Positions 1 through 12,300 of a stretch of 14,893 nt of DNA are shown here, piece after piece (positions within the stretch are counted from its first letter, which is position 1; the number at the start of each line of letters is the position of its first letter). The DNA lies in contig JACRFN010000019.1 in the NCBI GenBank assembly GCA_016217875.1, forward strand, positions 1-14,893. The letters run 5' to 3'. Made by a program: the position numbers and the translations under genes. This DNA is from Candidatus Kerfeldbacteria bacterium (lineage in GTDB: Bacteria > Patescibacteriota > Patescibacteriia > Veblenbacterales > UBA10138). The notes under the pieces are model-generated. The model ran no database searches. It had not been told where the DNA came from and saw only the letters and a program-made list of their open reading frames with translations.

Positions 1-1
1 A

Positions 2-301
2 CCAATCATCACCTCCGTAGGAGAAATTCGTTACACCGAACAACTGCTGGAAGAATTTGAAGTTATTCGCCAAACTCTACTTTCCCCCCGCCTACAAGAA
101 ACCGCTCCAATTCAAGATGAAATTCCAACTGAAAAAATTGCAAAAATTTCTGAAGAAAAAAATCAATCATCACTTTACAGCAAAATAATTCACTGGATGG
201 GTGATGGCTTTTACAGTGATGATTTTGTCAAAGATTATTTTCGCGGACAAGTTAAAGAGTCGGTTAGTTTTTCTTTCAATCTGCCCGCTTTTAAATCCCC
301 T
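2..301 (+). other. Charged N-terminal region, probably cytoplasmic
   Basis: About 100 residues rich in Glu, Lys, Asp, Gln and aromatic residues, unlike the rest of the protein. It includes an acidic, possibly helical stretch (around residues 13-25) and an aromatic patch around residues 65-80 with HWMGDGFY and KDYF. I do not recognise a family. It is truncated at its start by the window edge. Its position before a basic patch and a hydrophobic segment suggests it stays inside the cell, by the positive-inside rule. Confidence 0.55.
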
Positions 302-3300
302 TCCAGAAAATCTGGTGCATTTATTTTTGCTTTATTGGTTGTTTTGGGAATTGGAATTTTTACCCAACAATCCCGAATTAAATTTTTAATTTCTAATTAT
401 CAAGAAAAATTTCAACCGACAAAAAATAACTCTGAAATTTTGGGCGCCCAAAGTAAGATGAAAATCGGCGGCAATATTTCTTTCCGTTTGCCTGTCACTT
501 TTAAAGAACAAACCACTCTCAAAGATGATCTGCAAGTTGACGGCAAAGGTGTCTTTAAGGGAGATCTCACTGCCCCCAATGTCCTTTACGGAATTAAAGC
601 CGGCAACCACATCACCATCTCAGATCAAGCCAGTCAAATCCCTACCATTGCGGTCGATTTAGGCGATACGGTTAGCTCCATTCAAGGACAAAAAGGCGAA
701 GTTAATTTTCTGGCTGGAACCGATATCACCATCGATGGTTTGACCATCAACGATAAATCAACTTTGGAAACTGTTCTCAGTCGGGGCCATTGTTCAAGTT
801 GTTTAACAGATGCCGATATTGCCAACAATTTGACTATCGAACAAGGTGGCAAAATTGCCGCTGAAGCCATTAAAACCGGCATCTTAAAAACCACTGTTGG
901 AGGAACCGGATTAACCGGTTTTACTGCCGGAGACTTACTCTTTGCCAATAGCAGTGATGCCTTAAAAAGCCTTCCAATTGGTACCCAAAACGGACAAATA
1001 ATACAAGTTACCAATGGCGCTCCTGCTTGGAGTGCTATCCCCCTTAATTCGACCGGAACAAGCAATCTTACATCGGGCGCCAATCTCGTTGGTGTTTACG
1101 ACAACCTTAACAATTCAACCGCTACCAACGTCCAACAAGCTTTGAAAGATTTAGATACCGCCATTACCTCAGCTGGGGTCACTCCTTTTGCCACTGATAC
1201 CGATGCAACTTACGGCAATTACATCCGCCCAACTGTTACCACCGATCATTTTGTTTTGGGTGGAGATGGAACCCCGGATGGCTCAACTCTTTTCTTTAAT
1301 TCTGCTACTGCCAATTTAGCCCTCGGAACAAATAATATAGGGTTAGGCGGAATGAACGGAAAACTAACACTTTTTTCGTCCGGTAGTAATATTGCAGATG
1401 TTACTTTGACGACCAACGCCAATGGCGATTTTTTGGTGCCAAATGGCAACATCGGAGTCGGCACATCCCTTATCGATTTGGATGCGGACGCCCATCCTTT
1501 CAAATTGGAAGTCGCCGGCAGCATCGGCCCCAACCAGGATGGTATTTATGACTTGGGTTCTCCCACCAAACAATACCGCAATCTTTATCTCACCGGTCAA
1601 ACCACCTCCGGCGGTAACATCACAATTTCCAATTCCTCTCCAAGCATTTCTTTTATCGACACTGACGCGGGACAAGACCAATACGGAATTTTGGTTAACG
1701 GTTCAATTTTTAGCATTACCAATAATACTACCGGAGCCACTGCTTTAGCTATCAGCTCAAACGGTAATGTTGATCTGGCCGGTGGATCAGGAGCAACCGG
1801 TTGTACCATCGCAGACGCCTCCGGCAATTTGAATTGTTCCGGCAATCTCACGCTCAGCGGACTCACTACTAACGGTGTTGTTTATGCAACCGGTGGTGTG
1901 TTAGGTTCAGAAGCTCAACTATCAACCATCCGGGGCGGAACTGGTATTGACGGGTCATCAGCCGCCAACGGAAATATCTTAATCGGCAATGGCTCCGGCT
2001 TTACTTTGGGGACATTAACCGGAACTCTCAATCAAGTTAGTATCACCAATGTTGCTGGTTCTATCACACTTTCAACTCCACAAGATATTGCCACGACATC
2101 AACCCCCACCTTTGCCGCCCAAAATTTAACCAGTGCAACCAATCAACTAACTTTAGGTGCAGCCGGCAATACGACCATTATTTCTGCCGCCGTTCAGACA
2201 GCACCACGAACACTCACCATCCCAGCACTAACTGGTGCTGATACTTTTGTTTTTACCAATGGTCCCGAAACTTTATCCAACAAAACGATCGGTTCAACCG
2301 GCCTTATTTTCTCAGGCGCCGCAACTGATATCACGACCGCAGCTAATGAAAATCTGACTTTAACTGCCTCAGGAATCGGCGAAATTGTTCTTGGCAGTGC
2401 GACGCAAATTGGTACTTTGCTTGGCACTCCCGCCAACGCGACTGCCCTTTGCCGCGATGATGTAACACACGAAATTGTCCAATGTCCGGCCAATGCAACC
2501 AACACTTCTTTGCAACTTGCCTATAACACCGGCAATACTATTACCACCTCTGATGCCCGCAATATTGCTTTTACTTTGGCATCGGGACTCGCCACTTCAA
2601 CCTCTTTCAGTTTGACTAATGCCGGGACGGCAAACGCTTTTATTTTGAATGATACCAATGCCGCCACCAACAATTCTTTGGTCATTCAATCCGGTGGAGT
2701 AACTGCTTTGACCATCAACGAAAATGGTAATCTTTCCACCACCGGTAATCTCGCAACTACCGGAACCGGAACAATAACTTCTGCCGGAACTTTGACTGCC
2801 GCCAACGGTTTGACTCTTACTACAGGGAACTTGGACCTAACCGCCACTTCCGGGTCACTTAATTTAACAAGTCTTGGCAACTCATCAATCAATACTGGAA
2901 TAAATAATTTACTCATCACTTCAAGTAACTTTAACGCCACTGCCACCGGCATCAACGGAACCGCCATCGGTACAACGACTCCATCGACTGGTAACTTTAC
3001 CAATCTTGGCGCCACCGGAACAGTCAATTTCCCAACTGCTAATTTTACAAATACCACTAACCAATTTGTCTTGGGATCTACTAACACCACCACTATTTCA
3101 GCACTTGCTCCATCAACATCTCGTGTTGCAACTCTACCCGCTCTTACCAATAATGACACTTTTATTTTTGCTAACGAAACACAAACATTAACTAACAAAA
3201 CTTTAACCGACGCTACCCTTTTCCAAAACACCACTGACACCACCAAGAAATTTATCTTTGATGGAAGCAATATAACTACCGGTACCACTCAAACCATTAC

Positions 3301-6300
3301 CATTCCTGACGCCAGCGGAGCACTTTGTTTAACAACTGGTAACTGCGCCGGATCAGGTGGAGTCGTCGGCGGAAATGGTTTGCAAAACCGAATTGCCAAA
3401 TTTACCTCCACTGGATCAAACATTGGTGACTCTAACCTTTCAGATAGCGGCTCACTTATCACTGCTTTATCTGGACTTAGTATCGGTGACCAAGCAGGCA
3501 CTGACACGCTTTCACTACTCAGAAACTCCGATGCCACCAGCGGCACAACTATTCAAAACTCCAATCTCTTAACTTTACAGGGAGCTTACTGGACAGGAAC
3601 TGCATCCAACAATGTCGGTTTTAGTTTGCAAAATAGAGTGACCAACAATTCACCACCTGGCTATCAATTATCCTTCCAGGATAACCTTGGTACCGAAATT
3701 GCTAGTTTGACTTCAACTGGCAATTTACAGTTAACAGGCGCACTCGCTGGTGCCACTGGCATCACCTCGTCAGGAACCATCACCCTCTCAGGACTTACCA
3801 ACACTGGACCAATTTACACAACAGCCGGCGGCATACTTGCATCAGAAAATTTTCTCAATGTTTCCCGCGGCGGGACAGGAGTTAATGGCTCAACTGCTGC
3901 TAACGGTAATATCTTAATCGGCAATGGTTACGGTTACAGTTTGGCAAGTATTACCGGCACTGCCAATCAAATTAATGTCGCCAACGGTGTAGGATCAATT
4001 ACCCTCTCACTGCCCCAAGATATTGCTGCTTCTTCCAGTCCAACTTTTGCCGCTTTAACTTTAACCGGCTTGACTGACCTAACTACCGGTACCAACCAGG
4101 ATCTAACTTTGGCTCCCAACGGTACCGGTCAAATTATTCTTTCGAGCATCGCCAAACTTAATTCCTTACCCACAGCTCCGGCTGCGGCAACCACTCTTTG
4201 TCGAGATGATGTCACTCATGAAATCGTTCAATGTCCAGCCAATTCTTCAGGTGTTTCACTGCAACTGGCTTACCAAGCCGGTAACACCATTAATGCCGCT
4301 GATGCTTTTGGCAATATCGCTTTCACTTTGGCTGCCGGCAGCTCCAGACAATTAACGTTGACCAATGCTGGAACTGGTAACTCTGCTTTGGTTATCAACG
4401 ACACCAATGCCGCCAATCAAAATGCTTTTGAAATTCAATCCAATGGCACCCAAACTTTGGCGATCAATGAAAATGGCAATATCACTACCAATGGTGCTTT
4501 GACTTTCAATGGAGTAGCAACGGATATTACAACTGGAGCTAATGAAAATCTAACGCTTACGCCAAACGGCACCGGGCAAATCGTCTTGGGGACGACTACT
4601 CAATTAGCAACTCTTCCTGCTCCTTCTGCCAACCCGGTTAAAACTCTTTGTCGTGATAGTGTCACTCAACAAATTATTGAATGTTCTTCCAATGCTTCTG
4701 GTGTTTCTTTGCAGTTAGCTTATGATGCCGGTAATACTATCACCACCACTGATGGCAAAAATATCGATTTTACTTTAACATCTGGACTCGCTACTTCAAC
4801 ATCATTTAACTTGACCAATGCCGGTACAAATAATGCTTTTGTAATTAATGATACCAATGCCGCTACCAACAATTCTTTCGTCATTCAATCTGGTGGAGTG
4901 ACCGCTTTGACGATTAATGAAAATGGTAACCTTTCAACTACCGGAACTCTAAATACTTCCAACAATACTGCTTCAACTAATTCATCAACCGGTGCGCTCG
5001 TTGTCACCGGCGGTGTTGGTATTGGCGGCGCACTTAATCTGGGTAGCACTTTGGGGGTTAATGGTTTGGCTTCTTTCAACAATGGAGCATCAATTAACAA
5101 TGGCTTAAATAACAACAACGGCGGTATTACCAACGCTGGTGCCATCGCTGGAGCAACTACCATTTCTTCCGGTGCCATTACCTCAACTGGAACTTTAACC
5201 CTTAGAGGTGTCCTAAACGATATCACCACCGGCACCAACGAAGATCTAACTCTGGCTCCCAACGGCACCGGGTCAATTATTTTAAACAATGTCACTCAAA
5301 TTCCCAATCTTTCCGGGACTGTTGGAGCAACTGTTGTCTGCCGCAACTCAACCAATGAATTCTCCATCTGTTCATCCAATGCTCTTAATGTCACTTTGCA
5401 ACAAGCTTACAATTCCGGCAACACCATCGCGACAACCGACGGAAAAAATATTGATTTCACTTTAGCATCAGGACTTACTACCTCAACATCATTCACATTA
5501 AACAACGCCGGTACTGCCAATGCTTTTATTATCAACGACACCAATGCTGCCACCAACAACTCATTGGTTATCCAATCCGCCGGAGTCAACAAATTAACGA
5601 TTAATGAAGATGGTAACCTTTCAACTGCCGGAACTCTTACCTCTCAAGCCACTTCCAATCAAATCGTTTTGGGCAACAACAACACCACTACCATTTCTTC
5701 AGTTGCTCCAGGGGCTTCCAGATTTGCCACCATCCCTGCTCTCACCAATGATGATACTTTTATTTTTGCCAACCAAAACCAAACCTTGTCCAATAAAACC
5801 ATCGGCTCCACCGGTCTTATTTTTTCAGGAGCATCAACTGACATCACGACCGGTACCAATGAAGATCTTACTTTGGTTGCTGACGGCACCGGCCAAATTA
5901 TTTTAAATGACACGACCCAAATTTCAGGTCCTGCAACTTTTACCAATAACATTTTTCAAACCGGAGCTGGCACTTTTTCAACCGGTACCGGCAATGTTTC
6001 ACTCAATGGTACAACCTCAGTAACAGGGACTAATCCTTTCACCGTTGGAACCGGTCTGACTTCTTTGGGCGGACAACTTGGCGTTACCAGTTATGCCACT
6101 TTCAGCGCTTCACTTAATGTTTTAGGCGCAACTACCTTAAACTCAACTCTTACCACCAATGGCGCTTCAACCTTTAATAATAACATTTCCCAAACTGGCA
6201 CTGGTACTTTCTCCACCGGCACTGGCAATGTTTCACTCAACGGAGCAACTTCTATTACTGGAACCAATACCTTTGCAGTTGGAACTGGCGCCACTACCTT

Positions 6301-9300
6301 AGGCGGAACGCTTGGCGTCACTGGCAACACTACCCTTACCACTCTAACTACCTCTGGACTAGCTACTCTTAATTCTTTAGCTGTCACCAACAATACGACA
6401 CTCGGTGGAACTTTAGGCGTTACTGGAATTGCGACCTTTAATAATAATATCGCGCAAACAGGTGCCGGCACTTTCTCAACTGGTACCGGTAATATCTCTT
6501 TAAATGGCGCAACTGCTGTTACTGGTGCCAATCCTTTCACTGTCGGAACCGGACTTACAACTCTTGGCGGACAATTAGGTGTCAGCAGCTATGCAACTTT
6601 CAGCGCTTCACTTGACGTAATCGGTGGAACCTCTCTCGCCAGTACTTTGGGTGTCACTGGACAAACCAATCTCAATGGCGGTGCATCAATTAACAATGGC
6701 TTAAATAACAACAATGGCGGCATCACCAACACCGGCAATATTAATGGAGCCGGAACTATTTCAAGTGGAGCAATTACGACAACTGGAACCCTCACTTTCA
6801 ACGGGGTTGGAACTGATATCACCACCGGCACCAATGAAAACTTAGCTCTTGCCCCCAACGGTACCGGCCAAATTATTCTTAATAATGTTACTCAAATTCC
6901 CAATCTTTCCGGGACTGTTGGCGCAACTGTCGTCTGCCGCAACTCAACCAATGAATTCTCAATTTGTTCATCAAATGCTCTTAATGTCACTTTGCAGCAA
7001 GCATATAATTCAGGTAATACCATCGCCACCACCGATGGCAGAAATATTGATTTCACTTTAGCAAGCGGTTTAACTACCTCAACTTCACTTTCTTTAACCA
7101 ATGCTGGCACTGCTAATGCTTTTGTTATCAACGACACCAACGCGGCAACCAACACTTCCTTTGTCATTCAATCTGCTGGAGTGAATGCTTTAACGATTAA
7201 TGAAAATGGTAATTTAGCAACCAGCGGGACTCTCTCAACCACCAACAATACTGCTTCCACCAATTCATCAACTGGTGCGCTCGTTGTCACTGGCGGAACT
7301 GGCATCGGTGGCGCACTTAATGTCGGTGGCGTCGCCAATATCATCGGGGCAACTTCTCTTTCTACTCTTTCCACTTCTGGTTTGGCAACAATTGATTCTC
7401 TTTCTGTTACCAATAATGCCGGCATCGGTGGAACTTTGGGGGTTACTGGAGCAACTACTTTATCTTCAACTCTGGGTGTCACCGGTATAGCAACCTTTAA
7501 CAATAACATTACTCAAATTGGAATAGGTACTTTCTCCACCGGTACTGGTAACGTTTCTTTGAATGGTGCCACTTCTGTAACCGGAACCAATACCTTTACC
7601 GTCGGGACCGGCGTGACAACTTTAGGCGGCACTCTGGGAGTTGCCGGTTTATCAACTTTCAATGGCGGAGCAACTATTGCTAGCAGTCAAGCCTTTACTG
7701 CCAACGGTCCAACGACCTTTTCACCAAATGGAACTAATGGCATTACTTTTAACACCAGTGCTACTAATCTTTTAACTTTAAACGGTATTCAAAATGGAGC
7801 TGGTTCAACCTCTGCGCTTTGTACTGATAGCTCCAAGAATTTGGTTTATTGTAACTCGGCACCCTTTGGCTTGCAGGCAGTTTATAACGCCGGCAACACG
7901 ATCAATACTACCGATGCCAGAAATATTGATTTCACATTGGCATCAGGTCTGGCTACTTCAACATCATTTAACTTGACCAACGCCGGTACAAATAATGCCT
8001 TCATCATTAACGACACCAATGCTGCTACCAATAACTCTTTGGTCATTCAATCCGGTGGAGTGACTGCTTTGACGATTAATGAAAATGGTAACCTTTCAAC
8101 TACCGGAACTCTTGCCACTACCGGAACCGGAACAATAACCTCAGCCGGAACTTTGACTGCTTCCAATGGTTTGACCCAAACCACAGGAGCTCTTAACTTA
8201 ACCGCCATCTCCGGAACGATCAACGCGACCGGCTTATCCGGCATTACCTTTGGCGCCGGTGGTAACAATATCTTATTTACCTCCAATAATTTCAATACCA
8301 CCGCAACCGGAATTAATGCCACTGCAATTGGAGCAACTACTCCTTCAACCGCCGCCTTTACTACCCTTTCTTCCTCCGGCGCAACTGATTTGGGAACCGC
8401 CGGCAACGTCACCATCGGCAACGCGACTGGCACCTTTGCGCTTACTTCAACCGGATTAAATATTACAAACGCTGGCGCCTTAACCGGCGTTACCTCACTT
8501 GATACTATCGCAACCTCTGCCAATGCTTTAACCTTTGCCGCCGATGGTTCAATAACTTCAACCGGAGCCAATGCTTTAACTCTTGATTCAGGTACCACTG
8601 GAACTATCAATCTTGGAACTGGAAACAATGCCAAAACAATCAACATCGGAACCGGCAATGCCGGCAACACTATCAATATTGGAGCCAGTCTTGACACCGT
8701 TGCTGTCCTTGGGGCAGTTACCGCCAACAATTTATCAGCCAACAATGTCGCTCTTTCCGGCGGCGCAATAAATGGCACCACCGTTGGCGCAACCATCAGA
8801 GCCTCAGGCGCCTTCACCACGTTGGATACCAACTCAACAGTAACTCTTCAAAACTTAATTGTTGATGTCGGGACCGCCCTTTGTTTGGATGGATCTAAAC
8901 ACGTTATCGAATGTTCCATTGGTTCTGGAACTGGAACGTTGCAATCATCTTATGACAACGGCAACACCATCCTTACGACCACCGGCCGCAACCTTGATTT
9001 CACTTTAGCAGGCGGATTAGCAACTTCAACTTCCTTTAATTTAACCAACGCCGGTACCGCTACTGCTTTTGTAATCAATGATACCAATGCTGGTGTTGGG
9101 ACAATGCTAGATATCCAATCAGGCGGAGCATCAACGCTTAAAATTTCTGAAGCTGGAGTATTAGCTCTCGCCGGAGATAATGCAGCTGATATCACAACCC
9201 TCACCAGCGGAACAGGAATTACCATCAAACCAGCCAGCTCAACAACCGCACCAACTGGTGGAAGCATCAATCTAACAGGCGGATCAACCACAGCTGGCAC

Positions 9301-12300
9301 ATCAACCGGAGGATCAATAAATATTAATGCCGGCACCGGCACCTCCGCTCATGGCGCAATTAATATCGGTACTCTTACTTCCGGCAATACCATCAACATC
9401 GGCACTGACAATACCGTTGCTGATACTATTAATATTGGCTCAAGTCTTGATGCTGTTACCATCGCCGGGTCTGTAACTGCTAATAATTTATCAGCCAACA
9501 ATGTCGCAATTTCCGGCGGCGCTATTGAGGGAACCACTCTTGGCGCTACCACCAGATCCTCAGCTGCCTTCACTACTTTGGCTGCCAACTCCACGGTTAC
9601 TTTCTCTGGTCTAACTACTGTTACCGGTAATACGGTTTGTCTTGATGCCAGCAATCATATTGTTCTCTGTAACGTTGGTTCATCTTCCGGAACTTTGCAG
9701 TCATCCTACGACAACGGCAACACCATCCTCACCACCACTGGACGCAACCTTGACTTCACTCTTGGTTCAGGTCTGGCTACTTCTACTTCATTTGCTTTAA
9801 CCAATGCTGGTACCGCTGAAGCCTTTATCATCAATGACACCAATGCCGCGCCCAACCAAGTTGCTTTGGATGTTCAATCCGGTGGAGTCAGTAAATTAAC
9901 GATTGATGAAAACGGTAAATTATCATCAAGTGCCAACCTACAAACTTCCGCAAATATTCAAACTATTGGCACCGGAACAATCATTTCTGCCAATGGTTTA
10001 ACTGTTTCAACTGGTGGAGCAGTAATTAACGGTGGATTAAATAATAATAGCGGCGGTATAACCAATGCCGGTTCAATTGCCGGCGCCTCAACTATTAATG
10101 CCAGCGGAACGATTGCCGGTAACATCCTCAATGCGACAACAGGTATTCAAGCTAATGGAACCCAGATTGTTGATGCTTTGGGTAATCTGTCTAACATACC
10201 AACTATTTCTTCAGGCGCCATCACGACCACTGGCACCCTAACGCTAAATGGCGTCGCTACTGATATTACCACCGGGACTAATGAGGATCTCACTTTAACC
10301 GCAAATGGTTCAGGTCTGGTGGTTCTTAATGACACCGTCCGCATTCCGATTCTTGGCGCAACCGGTTCTACAGTTCTTTGCCGAAATACAACCAATCAAC
10401 TAGCCGACTGTGATCCAGCTTCTTTTGGCGTCACTTTGCAAAGAGCTTATGATACTGGCAATACGATTACCACTTCTAACGGCCGCGATATCGCTTTCAC
10501 TTTAAATTCCGGTCTCTCAACCCCTACCTCATTCTCAATCAACAATCAAGGAACTGCCCCAACAGCTATCTTGGATGATACCAATCTCACTACAACCAAT
10601 ACTGCCCTTTCAATCCGTTCTAATGGAACCCAAAACTTAAGTATTGATGAAAATGGAACACTTTCAACTAATGGCAGTATCACGACTACCGGCTCCGGCA
10701 GTATCACTTCTGCCAATGGTTTAACTGTTTCCTCTGGTGGGGCATCAATTAAAGGTGGATTAAATCTCAACAATAATGGTCTCACTAGTACTGGAGCCAT
10801 TGTGGGAGCGACTAACATTACTGCCTCAGGTACCACCAAAAGCGACACTCTCACCGCGATCAGTCAATTAGTTTTGGGTTCAACAAACACTTTAACCATT
10901 GCGACACCTGCCTTAGCAACTCCAACCACTGCGACCATTCCTGTTCTTTCCGGCAACGATACCTTTGTCTTTGCTAACCAGACACAGACCTTGACCAACA
11001 AAACTTTGACTGACACCACTACTCTGTTCCAAAATGGTACCGACACGACCAAAAAATTAGCCTTTGATCTTTCTCCACTTACTTCAGCAACGACTAGAAC
11101 CCTTAGTGTTCCTGACCAAAGTGGCACGATTGCGGTAGCCGCCTCTGCCCCAATTGCTTTGGATGCTACCTCGGGAACAATCTCCTGTCCAACGTGTCTG
11201 ACCACTGCCACCGGCAATTTTGTCAGTTCACTTAACGGTTTGGTCAATGGTGTTACCATTGCTGGTGGTGGTATCAACAATGTTTCTATAGCCGGTCAAA
11301 CCATCACCGTCACTGGTACCGAAGCTGATACCATGCAATCCGTCACTACTCGTGGTGCAACATCAGACAAAGCCCTAACTCTTTCCAATAGTTCACCTTT
11401 GACTCTTTCAACCATCAATCCAACCCTCACCTTTGGTGCAGCTGATTCCAATGGTGTTCTATCAATCAAAGATTCAGCTGTTTCTCCTCACACTTTACTT
11501 TCATTAACTGACAACGGCACTACTGGCACCTTGGCTGTGAATACCGTTAACGCTTCTAACATCGGTGCCTTTAACGCCACCGGCAACATCTCCGGGAGTG
11601 GCGCGCAAACTATCTCCGGTTTCTCAACCATCAATAACGCCACCATCACCAGCGGTTCACTGACCGGCGGTTCCGTCTCTGGTGGATCTTTGACTGGTGG
11701 AACTTATGCCGCAACTGGTGCCACCGTGACTGGCGGATTTACATTAACCCAAGGAGACGGTAATACCTTTAATATTTCGGATGGACTTAATAATATCTTT
11801 ACTGTTTCTGACGCTGGTACCGTTGGTAACCTTTCCAACATCGGCGCGATTAATGCAACTGGCACCATCACCCTTTCCAATCTAGCTACCGATGGTGTGG
11901 TCACTGTGGCTGGTGGAGTGCTCTCCTCTGAAGCTAACCTCGCCATTGCCCGCGGCGGAACAGGTCTTGGCACTGCTCCAATATCTGGACAAATACTTAT
12001 TGGTAATGCTTCAGGCGGTTATTCCCTTGCTACACTTGCTACTTCTGGTTCTGGTATCTCGGTTACCAATGGCAATGGCTCCATCACTCTTACCAACACC
12101 GGTGTTACCTCACTTATCGGTACCACCAATCAAATTAACGTTTCAGGTTCAACTGGGGCTGTAACCTTGAGTCTTCCTCAATCCATTGCGACTACTTCCA
12201 CCCCAACTTTTGCCAGTCAAACTTTAAGCAGTGCCACCAACCAATTAGTCCTGGGGACAACCAATACCACGACGATTAATTCTGTTGCTCCAACCCTCTC

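Larger units (their letters stand above)
2966..9580 (+). repeat. IGATTP..FTTL phrase family, 4 copies
   Basis: Four copies of 42 bases: 2966-3007 (IGTTTPSTGNFTNL), 8327-8368 (IGATTPSTAAFTTL), 8783-8824 (VGATIRASGAFTTL) and 9539-9580 (LGATTRSSAAFTTL). This is a classic phage tail-fibre phrase. The last two belong to the 756-base duplication. Confidence 0.75.
2324..10330 (+). repeat. TDITTGTNEDLTL..NGTGQI phrase family, 7 copies
   Basis: Copies at 2324-2395, 4073-4141, 4520-4591, 5216-5287, 5837-5908, 6812-6883 and 10259-10330. Six of the seven are followed 48-57 bases later by the first cysteine of a cysteine module, so the two form one composite module. The exception is 5837-5908, which leads into the charge-free tandem array. 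Cysteine modules 6, 7 and 8 lack this leader. Confidence 0.8.
5078..10795 (+). repeat. GGASINNGLNNNNGGITN phrase family, 4 copies
   Basis: Four copies, each exactly 63 bases: 5078-5140, 6674-6736, 10010-10072 and 10733-10795. Asn-rich and low complexity. Copies 1 and 2 read ASINNGLNNNNGGITN; copies 3 and 4 read VINGGLNNNSGG and SIKGGLNLNNNG. Copies 3 and 4 are both preceded by a (S/T)ANGLTVS phrase. The sequence between copies is other modules. Confidence 0.75.
10868..12244 (+). repeat. Large tandem unit 1 of 3 (1,377 bases, 459 residues)
   Basis: Phrase order: LVLG, DTFVFANQ..TLTNKT, VPDQSGTI, SCPTCLTTATGNF (first Cys 11186), VSSLNG, AGQTITVTGTEAD, TTRGATSD, NPTLTFGAADSNGVL, VNTVNASNIG, GGSL pentads, TVSDAGTVGNLSN, RGGTG module, SLPQSIATT. 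It carries the CxxC pair type, not the C-x9/10-C type of the upstream modules. Confidence 0.85.

Noticed and set aside
201..389. Short hydrophobic frame on the + strand in another register
   Set aside because: It overlaps the membrane-segment codons of the main frame; its Leu/Phe richness comes from the T-rich DNA there. I see no reason to call it a gene.
2686..3288. 200-codon open frame on the - strand
   Set aside because: Same antisense artefact, ending in the same VKAVTPPD tail as other - strand frames because the + strand phrase is repeated. No ribosome site or family resemblance seen.
4885..7509. Series of - strand frames of 61-149 codons, several with near-identical ends
   Set aside because: Their mutual similarity mirrors the + strand repeats. 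They are Val/Pro-rich and contradicted by third-position synonymous changes that follow the + frame.
8047..8832. 261-codon open frame on the - strand
   Set aside because: It is the antisense of the repeat modules. The encoded peptide is Val/Pro/Ala-rich, as expected from reversed Gly, Asn and Thr codons, and its end (VKAVTPPD) is simply the reverse of the GGVTALTINEN phrase.
2324..10675. Regularly spaced repeats, considered as CRISPR or a transposon array
   Set aside because: Repeats are long, diverged, in the same reading frame and continuous with coding sequence; there are no uniform short repeats with unique spacers, no terminal inverted repeats and no transposase.
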